DNA of 64,000 nt from Paenibacillus bouchesdurhonensis. Lineage in GTDB: Bacteria > Bacillota > Bacilli > Paenibacillales > Paenibacillaceae. Positions within the stretch are counted from its first letter, which is position 1, and each line of letters starts with the position of its first letter. Below are positions 1-11,100 of this stretch, one piece after another. The translations under genes and the position numbers were made by a program. Location of the stretch: contig NZ_LT732548.1 in the NCBI RefSeq assembly GCF_900155685.1, positions 1,942,696 to 2,006,695 on the forward strand, given 5' to 3'. A model generated the notes under the pieces. The model did not search any database and was not told where the DNA came from. It worked only from the letters and a program-made list of their open reading frames with translations.

Positions 1-1095
1 GAGAAGCATCCGACAACGGATGGACAACCTACGATACCACTTACTTTAAATGCTGATGACTGGAGAATTATGATTACGGTTACAAATCCGGCATTCGCAG
101 CAACAGGTGCGCCGGATGACGGCGAATACTATGTGGACCCGGAAACCTACGAGGCTAAGCTGCACTACAAACGTCCGGAAGAGAAAGAGTATTTCCGCTG
201 GTTGAACCATATGTACAATGAAGGACTGCTTGATAAAGATACTTTCGTGCAAAAGGATGACCAGTACAAAGCAAAAATTGCCAGCGGACGTGTTCTCGGT
301 CTAATCGACCAGGAGTGGGGATATCAAGATGCTGAAAACGCATTAAAAACAGCTGGCAAGGACGAATACACATATGCGCATTTCCCTGTAACATTGACTG
401 AGGAGTATGTCGATCACTCCTTCCAATCAGCAGGTGTTGACGGTTATGGCATCAGTATTACAACTGCTTGTAAAGACCCGGTTCGTGCGATTAAATTCTT
501 GGATTGGATGTCTTCTGAAGAAGGCCAAATTCTCAGAAACTGGGGAATTGAAGGAAAGCATTATACTGTAGATGCAGAGGGAACACGTATCATTCCAGAT
601 GAAATTATTCAAAGAAAAATTAACGACATGACGAATTTTACTAAGGAATCAGGCGTGGGATTGTACTTGATCTTCGGCGCTCGTTATGGTGACGGTGTAA
701 AAGATTCAACAGACAACTACTATACAACGAATTTCCCTGAGCAAATCGTAGCTAACTATACACCGGCCGAGAAGGAGACATTGGAAGCTTACGGTGCGAC
801 AACCTGGAAGGATCTGTTCCCATCGGAGGATGATTTCCCGGCGAAAGAGTGGGGCGCACTGTACAACATGCCTGTTCCTACAGATGGCGACTACCAAATT
901 ATCTTCAAGAAAACGCAAGATATCGTTCGTAAGCGGATCCCGGAAGCCGTTCTGGCAAAACGTGAAAACTTCGACAAAATCTATGATGATTTCCTCGTCG
1001 AGCTGGATAAGGCTGGTGCGGAAAAAATGGAAGCCGAGTATACGGAGCTTGTTAAAGCAAGAGTGGCCCTGTTCACAGGCAAAGACATTAAATAA
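1..1095 (+). CDS. extracellular sugar-binding lipoprotein of an ABC transporter, 3' part only
   Basis: The frame is open from the first base of the window to the TAA at 1093-1095, so this is the C-terminal 364 residues of a longer protein. The text (for example DWMSSEEGQILRNWGIEG, about residues 170-187 of the fragment, and a Lys/Glu-rich end) resembles the large, about 550-residue, LplA/LipO-type solute-binding proteins that Paenibacillus pairs with two CUT1 permeases. The signal peptide and lipobox lie off the left edge. A strong terminator follows at 1148-1175, so this is the last gene of its transcript. The substrate is unknown; the GH95 gene next to it suggests a plant glycan fragment. 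The family call is reliable, the ligand is not. Confidence 0.8.
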   Translation, partial: EKHPTTDGQPTIPLTLNADDWRIMITVTNPAFAATGAPDDGEYYVDPETYEAKLHYKRPEEKEYFRWLNHMYNEGLLDKDTFVQKDDQYKAKIASGRVLGLIDQEWGYQDAENALKTAGKDEYTYAHFPVTLTEEYVDHSFQSAGVDGYGISITTACKDPVRAIKFLDWMSSEEGQILRNWGIEGKHYTVDAEGTRIIPDEIIQRKINDMTNFTKESGVGLYLIFGARYGDGVKDSTDNYYTTNFPEQIVANYTPAEKETLEAYGATTWKDLFPSEDDFPAKEWGALYNMPVPTDGDYQIIFKKTQDIVRKRIPEAVLAKRENFDKIYDDFLVELDKAGAEKMEAEYTELVKARVALFTGKDIK

Positions 1096-1147
1096 TGGAG
1101 TAGTTTTCGATTGATAAATTTATGAAAACTGTATAGTTTGGATCAAG

Positions 1148-1178
1148 AAAAGGCCCGTATTTACTCGGGCCTTTTCCC
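1148..1178 (+). terminator. Rho-independent terminator after the binding-protein gene
   Basis: AAAAGGCCCG (1148-1157) and CGGGCCTTTT (1166-1175) form a perfect 10-bp stem with an 8-nt loop, followed by CCCT. The U-tract is contained in the stem end. It separates the transport operon from the GH95 gene. Confidence 0.85.
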
Positions 1179-1206
1179 TAAGTTTGCACATCTCGGAGGG
1201 GAGAAA

Positions 1207-3636
1207 ATGAGCAGAGACAGCCAGTTCGGCAATGGGGATACAAAGCTGTGGTACAATCAGCCCGCCTCCCGTTGGGAAGAAGCACTTCCCGTCGGAAACG
1301 GAAGGCTCGGGGGGATGGTGTTTGGCGGGGAGCGCAGCGAACTGATTGCCTTGAATGAAGATACGCTGTGGTCAGGCTTTCCCCGCGACCAGCACAATTA
1401 TGATGCGCTTCGTCATTTGCAGAGAGTACGCGAATTAATATTTGCAGGAGAATATAGAGAAGCGGAGCAACTGATCGAGGCGAAAATGCTGGGCAAGCGT
1501 ACGGAGTCTTATCAGCCGCTAGGCAATTTGAAATTAGAGCATTTGGGTATTGGGGCGATCACGGATTATTATCGGGAACTGGATTTGGACACAGGCATTG
1601 CCACGGTGACATACCGTGCTGATGGTACTCGCTTTGTAAGAAAGGTATTTGTCAGTGCAGTAGATCAGGTGTTGGTTGTACATCTGACAGCAGAGGGGCA
1701 GAAGACGATCCAGCTAGGCATCGCTCTAGATTCTCTGCTCCTGCACAGCGTCGGCGGATGTGCTGAAGGGGACGGGCTTGTCATGCGTGGTCAGGCTCCG
1801 AGTCATATCGCTGACAATTATAGGGGAGATCATCCTCAGTCCATCCTTTATGAAGAAGGGCTCGGGTTGTCCTATGAAGTGCATCTGCGTGTGCTGCATG
1901 GCGGCGGGACTGTGATTGTACGGGATGATGATGGACAGCTAGAGGTCTCCGGCGCAAGCTCAGTAATGCTGTTGCTCGCAGCGGCGACCGATTTTGCCGG
2001 TTATGGCATCATGCCGGGTGTGGCCAAAGAAGTAAGCATTGCGGATAAATGCAAACAGCCGCTGCAAACCTCGCTTGAGCAAGAGTACGAAGCGCTGCTT
2101 CGCAATCATGTCGAGGATCATAGAAGCTTGTTCCGCCGGGTAGAGCTGAAATTGAACTCGGAATTGAAGCCGGTGTCTCAGCCTGAGCCGGGCACGATGC
2201 TGGAATCGAATAGGCTGGATAACAGCTTGTTGCCGACTGACGAACGTCTAAAGGGGTATCAGTCGGGTAAGCCCGATCCGATGCTGGAGGTACTGTATTT
2301 TCAATATGGCCGTTATTTATTAATGGCAAGCTCCAGGCCGGGCACGCAGCCAGCCCATTTGCAAGGAATATGGAATCCGCATATGCAGCCCCCTTGGAAT
2401 AGCGATTACACGACGAACATTAATACCGAAATGAATTACTGGCCCGCGGAAATCTGTAATTTAAGCGAGCTGCACGAGCCCTTGTTCGACTTGATCCAGG
2501 ACTTAAGCGAGACGGGAGCGCGGACGGCACGGATTCATTACGGCTGTCGCGGCTGGACCGCCCATCATAACGTGGACTTATGGAGGGCCGCTACGCCGTC
2601 GGACGGGGAGCCGAGCTGGGCGTTCTGGCCGATGGGCGGGGTATGGCTATGCCGGCATTTGTGGGAGCATTATGCATTTAATCTGGATAAAGAATTTTTA
2701 GCAGAAACGGCTTATCCATTAATGAAAGGCGCGGCCGAATTTTGTCTTGACTGGCTTGTTCCGGGGCCAGGCGGAGAGCTTGTCACTGTCCCTTCGACCT
2801 CCCCCGAGAATAAGTTTTTGACGAAGGAAGGGGAGCCTTGCAGTACATCCGCAGCTTCCACGATGGATCTGTATCTTATTCGGGAATTGTTCGAGCATTG
2901 CATGCAGGCAGCCGAGCATCTGGACATCGACAGAGAGTTTGTCCATAGGCTCGCTGAAGCATTAGAACGCATGGCCAAGCCTTCAATCGGCCCGGACGGA
3001 CGATTGCGGGAATGGAGCAAGGATTACCAGGAAGCCGAGCCGGGGCATCGTCATGTATCGCATCTATACGGTCTGTATCCTGGCAGTGCCATCACGCCGA
3101 CTCGCACGCCGGACTTTGCAGAGGCGGCAAGGAAATCACTGGAGAGCCGGATTACCCAGGGCGGGGGCCACACGGGCTGGAGCTGCGCCTGGCTGATCAA
3201 TCTGTATGCGCGATTAAAAGACGGAAATGCAGCGTATCGTTTCGTGAATACCTTGTTGTCCCGTTCGACGTATCCGAATTTATTCGACGATCATCCGCCG
3301 TTCCAAATCGACGGCAATTTCGGCGGAGCGGCTGGAATTGCCGAGATGCTGCTTCAGAGCCACGAGGGGACGATTGAGCTGTTGCCTGCACTGCCTGAAG
3401 CTTGGCCGAGCGGCCGCTTCAGCGGCCTGAAAGCGAGGGGAGGCTTTACAGTTAGCGCGGCCTGGGAGAACAGCCGCCTGAAATCAGCTGACCTGACTTC
3501 CAGTGTGACAGGGTGGTGCTCAGTTCAGTATGCGGAGCCTTTAAGTGTTCAGGCGTCGGACGGAACCAGCGTGAGCACGGGGGGGCGTTTCTGGGCCGAA
3601 GCGGGTGAGACATACTTGATTCAACTACAGAACTAG
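1207..3636 (+). CDS. GH95 family glycoside hydrolase (alpha-L-fucosidase or alpha-L-galactosidase)
   Basis: This 809-residue protein has the full GH95 pattern: [20 protein letters not shown] at residues 13-32, then NEDTLWSG, an (alpha/alpha)6-barrel block with [20 protein letters not shown] and [11 protein letters not shown], then [19 protein letters not shown] and [15 protein letters not shown]95 enzymes are inverting and release terminal L-fucose or L-galactose; the Asn-x-Asn of NINTE, a Glu in the middle and the Asp of DGNFGG are the expected catalytic region. No signal peptide is seen, so it probably acts in the cytosol on imported oligosaccharides. The start is ATG 1207, with GGAGGGG at 1196-1202; a longer in-frame reading from TTG 1138 would run through the upstream terminator. 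Xyloglucan or arabinogalactan side chains are plausible substrates (inference). Confidence 0.9.
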   Translation: MSRDSQFGNGDTKLWYNQPASRWEEALPVGNGRLGGMVFGGERSELIALNEDTLWSGFPRDQHNYDALRHLQRVRELIFAGEYREAEQLIEAKMLGKRTESYQPLGNLKLEHLGIGAITDYYRELDLDTGIATVTYRADGTRFVRKVFVSAVDQVLVVHLTAEGQKTIQLGIALDSLLLHSVGGCAEGDGLVMRGQAPSHIADNYRGDHPQSILYEEGLGLSYEVHLRVLHGGGTVIVRDDDGQLEVSGASSVMLLLAAATDFAGYGIMPGVAKEVSIADKCKQPLQTSLEQEYEALLRNHVEDHRSLFRRVELKLNSELKPVSQPEPGTMLESNRLDNSLLPTDERLKGYQSGKPDPMLEVLYFQYGRYLLMASSRPGTQPAHLQGIWNPHMQPPWNSDYTTNINTEMNYWPAEICNLSELHEPLFDLIQDLSETGARTARIHYGCRGWTAHHNVDLWRAATPSDGEPSWAFWPMGGVWLCRHLWEHYAFNLDKEFLAETAYPLMKGAAEFCLDWLVPGPGGELVTVPSTSPENKFLTKEGEPCSTSAASTMDLYLIRELFEHCMQAAEHLDIDREFVHRLAEALERMAKPSIGPDGRLREWSKDYQEAEPGHRHVSHLYGLYPGSAITPTRTPDFAEAARKSLESRITQGGGHTGWSCAWLINLYARLKDGNAAYRFVNTLLSRSTYPNLFDDHPPFQIDGNFGGAAGIAEMLLQSHEGTIELLPALPEAWPSGRFSGLKARGGFTVSAAWENSRLKSADLTSSVTGWCSVQYAEPLSVQASDGTSVSTGGRFWAEAGETYLIQLQN

Positions 3637-3679
3637 GGGCATTATGACCGTTGGGTCGAGTGCTTGCTGGATCGGCCTG

Positions 3680-3708
3680 TTGACAACGGATATAAAAGGC
3701 TATACTAT
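3680..3708 (+). promoter_or_regulatory. likely sigma-A promoter for the VanX-like gene
   Basis: TTGACA at 3680-3685 is followed by TATACT at 3701-3706 (15-bp spacer) or TACTAT at 3703-3708 (17-bp spacer). It is the only good hexamer pair in the 210 bases between the GH95 stop and the lipoprotein start. Confidence 0.5.
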
Positions 3709-3751
3709 GCAGTCATCTAAGCAATAAGGAGTGTTACTGTTTCAATCTGGC

Positions 3752-3818
3752 ACCACCAAATCCTTAAATGTAAGAGGAGCATATTCTCTATGCATTTACT
3801 GATCTTGGTGGTTTTCTT
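3752..3818 (+). promoter_or_regulatory. leader hairpin in front of the VanX-like gene
   Basis: ACCACCAA (3752-3759) pairs with TTGGTGGT (3805-3812). Inside, AAATG/CATTT and AGAG/CTCT form a second nested stem. The right arm runs into TTTTCTTGTTT, which looks like a weak terminator or attenuator located between the promoter at 3680 and the start at 3847. No known riboswitch or T-box motif was recognised in it. Confidence 0.4.
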
Positions 3819-3846
3819 GTTTCCTAGGACGAAAGGGGGAGATCAT

Positions 3847-4812
3847 ATGAGCAGAAAATGGTTAACAATAGGCTTAGGCTTGGCAGCATTATTGGCAGTA
3901 TTACTGGCAGGATGTTCATCTACTCTTAAGCTAGTAGACGAACAGAATTTATCTATCGAGGCAACATCTGAGGAAACGGGAGCAGGCGAGCACGCAGAGG
4001 AACAAGCGTTTTCTGGAGGGGCTGGAAGTTTGGAAACAGAGCAGGGCTCCGAGCAAGAGGAGAAGGAAGCTGAATCAGACCTTGTGGGCGATCAAGCAGA
4101 GATTGGGCAAATTTCCGAGCAGGAAGGGGAAGAGGCTGAGTCAGAAGCAGAGGCTGGTCAAGCAGGAGATCATCCGGCTGTCGAGATTGCGAAAGCGCGA
4201 AAGCTGCCCGAGGGTTTTGTTTATGTGGACGAGGTACTTAAGCATGCCTTCTATGAAATTCGCTATTATGGAGAATACAACTTTGTTGGACAGCCAATCG
4301 ACGGCTATCATGCGCCGTTTGCTATTTTAAGTGAGCAAGCAGCAAATGCATTAAAAAAGGCAGAGCAGGCATTGGAGCCGCTTGGCTATGCCTTGCTCAT
4401 TTATGATGCCTATCGTCCGCAAAAGGCGGTAGAGCATTTTGGTCAATGGGCGGCAGATGAGCGGGATGTTAAGATGAAGGAGGAATTCTATCCAGACATT
4501 GACAAGAAAAATGTGTTCAAGCTGGGCTATCTTTCACACCGATCAGGTCATTCGCGCGGCAGTACTGTTGACTTAACACTAGCTGATCAAGAAACAGGAG
4601 AGCCGCTTGACATGGGCGGAATACATGATTTCTTGGGCGAGATTTCTGCGCATGATGCAGCAGGCTTGACAGAAGCGCAGGCAGAGAATCGGTTGCTGTT
4701 GAAAGAAACGATGATGGCTGCCGGTTTTAAACCGTACCGTAAGGAATGGTGGCATTATACGTTGAACAACGAGCCGTATCCAAAGAAGTATTTTGATTTT
4801 GATGTGGAATAG
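3847..4812 (+). CDS. VanX/DdpX-type D-Ala-D-Ala dipeptidase, predicted lipoprotein
   Basis: The 321-residue protein starts with a lipoprotein signal (LAALLAVLLAGC, lipobox Cys about residue 23), then an acidic Glu/Gln-rich linker to about residue 115, then an M15D (VanX) domain. The zinc site is visible: SGHSRGSTVD supplies His and Asp, and EWWHY supplies the catalytic Glu and third ligand His; YDAYRPQKA is the conserved substrate-side segment. VanX enzymes cleave D-Ala-D-Ala. Here the enzyme would sit outside the membrane, so wall-peptide salvage is more likely than vancomycin resistance, and no vanH or vanA gene is nearby. Start ATG 3847 has AAAGGGGGA upstream; ATG 3790 lacks a ribosome site and would spoil the signal peptide. 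Confidence 0.85.
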   Translation: MSRKWLTIGLGLAALLAVLLAGCSSTLKLVDEQNLSIEATSEETGAGEHAEEQAFSGGAGSLETEQGSEQEEKEAESDLVGDQAEIGQISEQEGEEAESEAEAGQAGDHPAVEIAKARKLPEGFVYVDEVLKHAFYEIRYYGEYNFVGQPIDGYHAPFAILSEQAANALKKAEQALEPLGYALLIYDAYRPQKAVEHFGQWAADERDVKMKEEFYPDIDKKNVFKLGYLSHRSGHSRGSTVDLTLADQETGEPLDMGGIHDFLGEISAHDAAGLTEAQAENRLLLKETMMAAGFKPYRKEWWHYTLNNEPYPKKYFDFDVE

Positions 4813-4843
4813 CGAGCGATGCGCTCAATTTATAGAAGACAGT

Positions 4844-4876
4844 AGGCGGTGGCTGTTTAAGCTGCTGCCTTTTTTG
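4844..4876 (+). terminator. Rho-independent terminator after the VanX-like gene
   Basis: AGGCGGTGGC (4844-4853) pairs with GCTGCTGCCT (4861-4870) through Watson-Crick and G-U pairs, 7-nt loop, followed by five T (4871-4875). Confidence 0.7.
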
Positions 4877-5166
4877 CTGAAAAAATTTAATCCTTGAAAA
4901 CGAACCATCAGCCTATGAATAGAAGCTGCCAGTGCAAGCTGCTTAAATAACCCGCATATAAGTCTTAAAAAACTTCATTCATCCTCAGTTAAGGCGATGT
5001 TAATCTTAGAACGAGCAAAAAACAAGGATTGAGGATAAGTGCTTAAGAAACGGAGAAATTGGAATCTATGCTGAAAATACTTAGGGGAGGCGATGTTGAT
5101 TCAGAATTATGACTTTTTGAAAGATAAGATGTCGGTGAATAGAAAATAGTTCCATGGAGGTGCAGT
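4877..5166. other. AT-rich gap before the giant SLH gene
   Basis: No coding frame is seen. The stretch should carry the promoter of the SLH gene, but no convincing hexamer pair was found. The only clear signal is the GGAGGTG ribosome site at 5156-5162. Confidence 0.4.
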
Positions 5167-8100
5167 ATGAAAAGCACGATTAATTTTAACAATTTGTGGA
5201 AGCGCTTACTAATGATTTGTCTTGCCGCACTAATGCTTGTACCTTATGTGACCATACAACCCGTATCCGTTTCGGCTTCGCCTGGCAGTGATTATCAGGT
5301 TGAAATTTTTGAAAGTGAGAGCAATGGCTTTACTCATCCTGGCATTGGTGTAACTAAATCTATACTTGAGAACATGAGAACCCAGGTATTAGCGAAGAAG
5401 GAGCCGTGGTACTCCTATTATCAGGCTATGACGGTATCTTCCGCGGCTTCGAAGACGGTGACTTCAAGCAATGCCAGCTCTAGCGACCCTACGAAGCCAG
5501 CCTCATATGCGTTCAATAGCCAAGGCTTCAATTCAAGGTTTATTCAGGATGGATTGAAGGCGTATACACAGACGTTAATGTATGTGGTCACGAGTGAAGA
5601 AGTTTATCGTAAAAATGCAATGGAGATTATTCGTATTTGGTCTCAGATGGATCCAGATCAGTATGAGTATTTTAATGATGCTCATATCCATACCGGTATT
5701 CCGCTGAATCGAATGGTTACCGCCGCAGAAATTTTAAGATATACCAGTTTCCAGGATGAGTCACTGGCATGGACGGAAGAGGATACCGCCAATTTTACCA
5801 ATAATCTAATTAACCCAGTGATTGAAACTTTTCAGCACGATAACAACCATTTTATGAACCAGCATCTTTATCCGCTTCTCGGTTCAATGGCAGGCTATAT
5901 CTTTACAGATAATAGAGAAAGATACGATGAAGCTGTTGAATGGGCGACTGTCAATAAAACGGCGCTTAACCAAGGCTTCAACGGCTCGATTAAGCGTTTA
6001 TTCCGCTTAGTTGAAACGAATGAGGCGACTGGAGAAGCATTGGATTCGCCAAGAGTTCAACATGTGGAGATGGGACGAGATCAGGCTCATGGCGCAGGTG
6101 ATTTAACCAACGCAGCGATTTTGGCACGGATGTTTTATGCTCAGGGAACTAAAGTAGATCCGATAGAAGGTACAGTATCCGGGGAGGATCATGCTGTAGG
6201 ATACTATGAATTTTTGGATGATCGTGTGCTGAAGGCTGCAGATTACTTTTGGCAGTTTATGCTAGGGCATGATACACCGTGGACACCTGTGGCACATTCG
6301 ATTTTTCCGGACGGAGAAGTTAAAGGCATCTATTATAAAATTTCCGATTTATATAAGGGTAGAACTAATACGGCTCTGTTTTGGGATATGTATTACTACT
6401 ACAAGTATGTAAGAGATGTGGATGTGGCGGAGGAGGCGCCGTATTTTTATGAAGCATTTGTGAAGCGGAATCCTTCCAATTATTACTATCAGGGCAACTT
6501 TACACAGGCTTGGGAAAGCGTGGACGGCGGCGGAGATTTTTGGCTTTATATTCCGCAGGAAGCCGAGGTGGAAGGGACACGATATTTGCCTAAAGAGCAA
6601 GATGCAGCATTTGTTGAGCTTGAAGAGCGGTATACCGCTTTTGATCAGAGCACACAGGTTACGCAGGATGCAGAAGTTTCGTATGTGGAGTTTAACTCCA
6701 CTTCTGAGGGAAGTAAAATTGCTGTTCATAATCTTGCTTTTGGAAATCGAGGCAGTTCAAGCCTTGTCGGAGTGAAGTTTCGAAGCAATGGTCCGGCTGT
6801 ATTGGAGCTGAGCACTGGCTTCAATGCTGAGCCGTATCATACATTAACCTTGCCAGATACACAAAATGAGTGGAGATATATGACCTTTGACATGGGAATC
6901 AGCCATGTTTCATACGGTCAACTGCATGGAGATTTCAGCTTGGTTTACATGAATGTAAAAGGCGAAGGCACGACAGTGGGAATTGATCACTTCCACGTCA
7001 AGGCAGGGGAACAGCTGACTCCGCCCATTTTTAATACTGGAAAGTCGGATTTAGCCATCGATGTGTTTGTCGGAGCGCCATTGCAGTTGGACTTCTCTGC
7101 GACCGATTCTGGTTCGTCGGATGCTTTGACGTATAACATGGCTGATCTTCCGAACGGAGCTTCATTAAATGCGAATACTGGAGAATTTTTGTGGCAGCCA
7201 CTGCAATCCGGAAGCTACTCTTTTGTAGTAGAAGCATTTGATGGCACTACCCTAGAGACCAAGAATGTAACGATAACGGTAGCTGTTGATCGAGCCGCAG
7301 CAGTCGAAGCGATCCGTTCTCTGTATGATCCGAATATGCTTTATGAGACAGCATCACTCCGCTATTTTAATCAGGTGTTGTCTGAGACGGAGAACCAGCT
7401 AGAGATTGCTAATGATCAACAATTCGTAGAGCAGTTGAAGTCCTTGAAGGCAGCGGCCGAAAATCTTCAATGGCTTACTCCGCTGTTGAAGGATGGAAGC
7501 ATGGATTATAGCCATATTGTCACCTCTACCTTTGGAGACTCCATCTCTCTTCTTGTGGATGACAATGATAATTCGTTTCCTGTCTACTCGTTGGCGCCGG
7601 ATCTTTATCATGTTGTAGACTTTGGCCCCGATTATAAGGTTACAGCAGAAGCTTTCGGGTTTGAAGGCAGAATGAATTTTGATGATCGAATGGCTGGTAC
7701 AACGGTTTATGCCTCCAATGACGGAGTTAACTGGACAAGAATAACACCAGGACAAACAGCATTTACTAGTGAAATGTCGATGATCGAGGTGGCAAAGGAA
7801 TATCAAAATTCTCAATTTCGTATGTTCAAAATCCAGATGATTGATCCGCAGCCAGATGTTTTGCACGGCAAGATTTCCAATATGCTGGAGTTAAGCGAGT
7901 TTAGATTTTTCGGGCTGCGTCATGAGACGAATAATCAATTAGCATCTGTAGCAATTAGCTCTGAGCAGGGTGTTAAAGGAAGAATTGTAAAAGGCGATAA
8001 CGTCAAGCTAACGTTTGAAGCGAAGGAAGAAATCAGTGATGTTCGAGTCATGATCCAGGGGCTGGAAGCGGGTACTCAGACTGAGGATAATATCCACTTT

Positions 8101-11100
8101 ACCGCTGTTGCAGCAATGGGAGACGAGGCCGCAACCGGGACGATTGCATTCTCTATCGATTATTTGACCCATGATGGAGCAGCAGGGGACACGGCATATT
8201 TTACTACCGATGGCTCCAAGCTGTTTCTTGCTGACGAGTCGGATTTGCTCAGCGATATACTGGATAGGGCTAACCTTATCGACTCTACCGCTGGCAGAGC
8301 GGCAGCGGACACTTTGAAGCAGACAGGCTATTTATTTGACAATGATATCACCACCTTCTCCGACTATCGCTTTAATGGCGGTGGAGCGGGAGGTTATATT
8401 ACCTTCGATTTTAAAGAAGGGAATGTGGTTGAACTAAGCAGCATAGATCTGCTTGCCAGACAGGATCAGTACTATACGAGAATACGTGGTACGGTAGTGC
8501 AAGGCTCTAACGATAACGCGACATGGACGACAATTAGCAGCGCAGCGTCCTCCATGGAAGAGTGGCAGCAATTGAAGATTACGGAACCAGGCTCATACAG
8601 ATATATTCGTTTATACAATTCCAGCGGCTGGTTCGGCAATATGGCTGAAGTTAAGCTTTATGGTTCTGTTACATCTGTGAGCAAGCTTGAAACGGTATCG
8701 ATCAGCTCGGAGCAAGGCCTGCGAAACAGAATTGTCTCGGGGGACACCGTTAAATTGTTGATTCAAGCGAAAGAAGCAATCAGCGATGTGCAAGTTATGA
8801 TTCAAGGGCAGGAAGCTGTAGTCAGTACGGAGGATGGTGTGAACTATACAGCAACTGCTGTTATGGAGCAAGGAGTGCCAGCAGGACTGGTGAACTTCAA
8901 CATTAACTATAGGCTGCAGGATGGAAGCGACGGTTTTCCGATTACATCTACAACGGATTTCTCTTCATTGATCCTTGTAGACGAGGCGAATGCCATTGAC
9001 AATGTGACAAGCATTAGTGACTTAATCGATTCTACTACAGGCAGAACAGCAGCGGACACACTGAAGCAAGTAAACAATTTGTTTGATAGCAATGCAAGCA
9101 CGAATTCGGATTTCCGTGCAGGCAGCAGTTCAGGCAGTGGCAGCTATATCATTTTTGACTTCAGGGATGGCAATGCTGTTCAACTATCCACTGTTGAATT
9201 GCTGGCCAGACAGGATCAGTATTTTACGAGAATAAAAGGAACGGTAGTCCAAGGTTCCAACGATAATGCAACATGGACAAACTTAACGGTTCCAGCAGCA
9301 TCAACAATGGAATGGCAAACACTTTCTATCAGCGAGAGTGCACCGTACCGTTACATTCGGATATATAACTCTGGTGCATGGTTTGGCAATATGGCAGAGC
9401 TGCGTTTGCACAAATCAGAGCCGGTAGCATTGTTGAATTTGACGATCGCGCCAGAGACCGTTTCGTTAAAGGCGGGTGATACGCAAGCGCTGAGCGTCGC
9501 AGCGAACTACTCGGATGAAACGCAAGCAGATGTCACTGCAACCGCAAGCTACAGTACGAGCGATGAGGCCGTCGCGACGGTAAGTGAAGCTGGTGTGGTC
9601 ACGGCGGTAGCAACAGGTACGGCGGTGATCACCGTAACGTATGAAGGCGAGAGCGAAACGGTAGATGTAACAGTAACGTCAGCACAGGAGCCAGAACCGG
9701 AGCCAGAGCCGATAATATTGGAAGGTTTGACGATCGCTCCAGATTCCGTTTCGTTAAGGGTTGGAAGTACGCAAGCGTTAAGTGTAACAGCTAACTATTC
9801 GGACGAAACACAAGCAGATGTAACGCCAACTGCAAGCTACAGCACGAGTAATGAGGCTGTGGCGACGGTCAATGAAACTGGCGTAGTAACAGCCTTATCA
9901 GCAGGCATATCGGTAATTACGGCGACGTATGAGGGCGAGAGCGCGACGGTAGGAGTGACGGTAGCGTTAGTGCTAGAGCCGGAACCAGAGCCAGAGCCGG
10001 TAATATTGGAAGGTTTGACGATCATGCCAGATTCCGTTTCGTTAGGAGTTGGAAGTACGCAAGCGTTGAACGTCACAGCGAACTACTCAGATGAAACACA
10101 AGCAGATGTAACGCCAACAGCAAGCTACAGTACGAGCAATGAGGCCGTGGCGACGGTCAATGAAGCTGGCGTAGTGACAGCCTTATCAACAGGCATATCG
10201 GTGATTACGGCGACGTATGAGGGCGAGAGCGCGACGGTAGGAGTGACGGTAGCGTTAGTGCTAGAGCCGGAACCAGAGCCAGAGCCAGAGCCGATAACAT
10301 TGGAAGGTTTAACGGTAACCCCAGAGTCAGTATTGTTAAAGGCTGGAAGGACACAAACACTGAAAGTCACAGCAAACTATTCAGATGATACGCAAGCAGA
10401 GGTTACTGCAAGCGCAAGCTACACCACAAGCAACGGGGCCGTGGCAACGGTAAGCGAAGCTGGCGTAGTGAGAGCAGTGTCAGCAGGCACAGTAACGATT
10501 ACAATAACTTTTGAAGGCAAGACCGAAACGGCAGAGGTAACGGTCATAGCTAACACAAGTGGCGGCAATACAGACAGCTCGGGAGGTAGCAACACGTCAC
10601 AGCCAACAGAACCTGCTGCTCCAACGGAACCAGCAGAACCAGCAGAACCAACCCAGCCAGAAACAGCAGAGCCAGAAGCAACAAAGCCAGAACCATCCAA
10701 ACCAGAAGCAGCAGCGCCAGCTGAACCAACGCCAGCACGCCCTGTGTTCAATGATAAAGTTGATCAGGCTTTTGTTCGAGCAATGGTTGAACGTGGGCAA
10801 AATGCTCCTGCCGTAAGCTTCAATGACGTGTCTCGATCATCTTGGAGCGCTACAGTAATTGAGCGGGCAGCTCGTATGGGCTTCGTGCTGGGCTTTACGG
10901 ATGGTACGTTTAGACCAGATGCCAGTGTTACTAGAGCAGAGTTTGCAACAATGGTAGCTAAAGCTTTTGGACTAACACCCACAAGCAATGCGTTATTCTC
11001 AGACACACAAGAGCATTGGGCAGCGAAAGAGATTGCAGCATTGAAGGAGCAGGGCATCCTTGCGGGATATAGTGATGGCACATTCCGTCCTAGTCAGCAA

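Noticed and set aside
1138..1206. N-terminal extension of the GH95 protein from TTG 1138
   Set aside because: It would be translated through the terminator hairpin at 1148-1175, and a good ribosome site stands before ATG 1207.
3752..3812. T-box or other known riboswitch
   Set aside because: No T-box consensus or specifier-loop arrangement is visible; only a nested hairpin.
3847..4812. Vancomycin resistance operon
   Set aside because: No vanH, vanA/B, vanR or vanS gene accompanies the VanX-like protein, and it carries a lipoprotein signal.
9961..10298. Collagen-like or sortase-processed repeat surface protein
   Set aside because: The Glu-Pro runs are only short linkers between Big2 domains, and the protein ends in SLH domains, not in an LPXTG motif.
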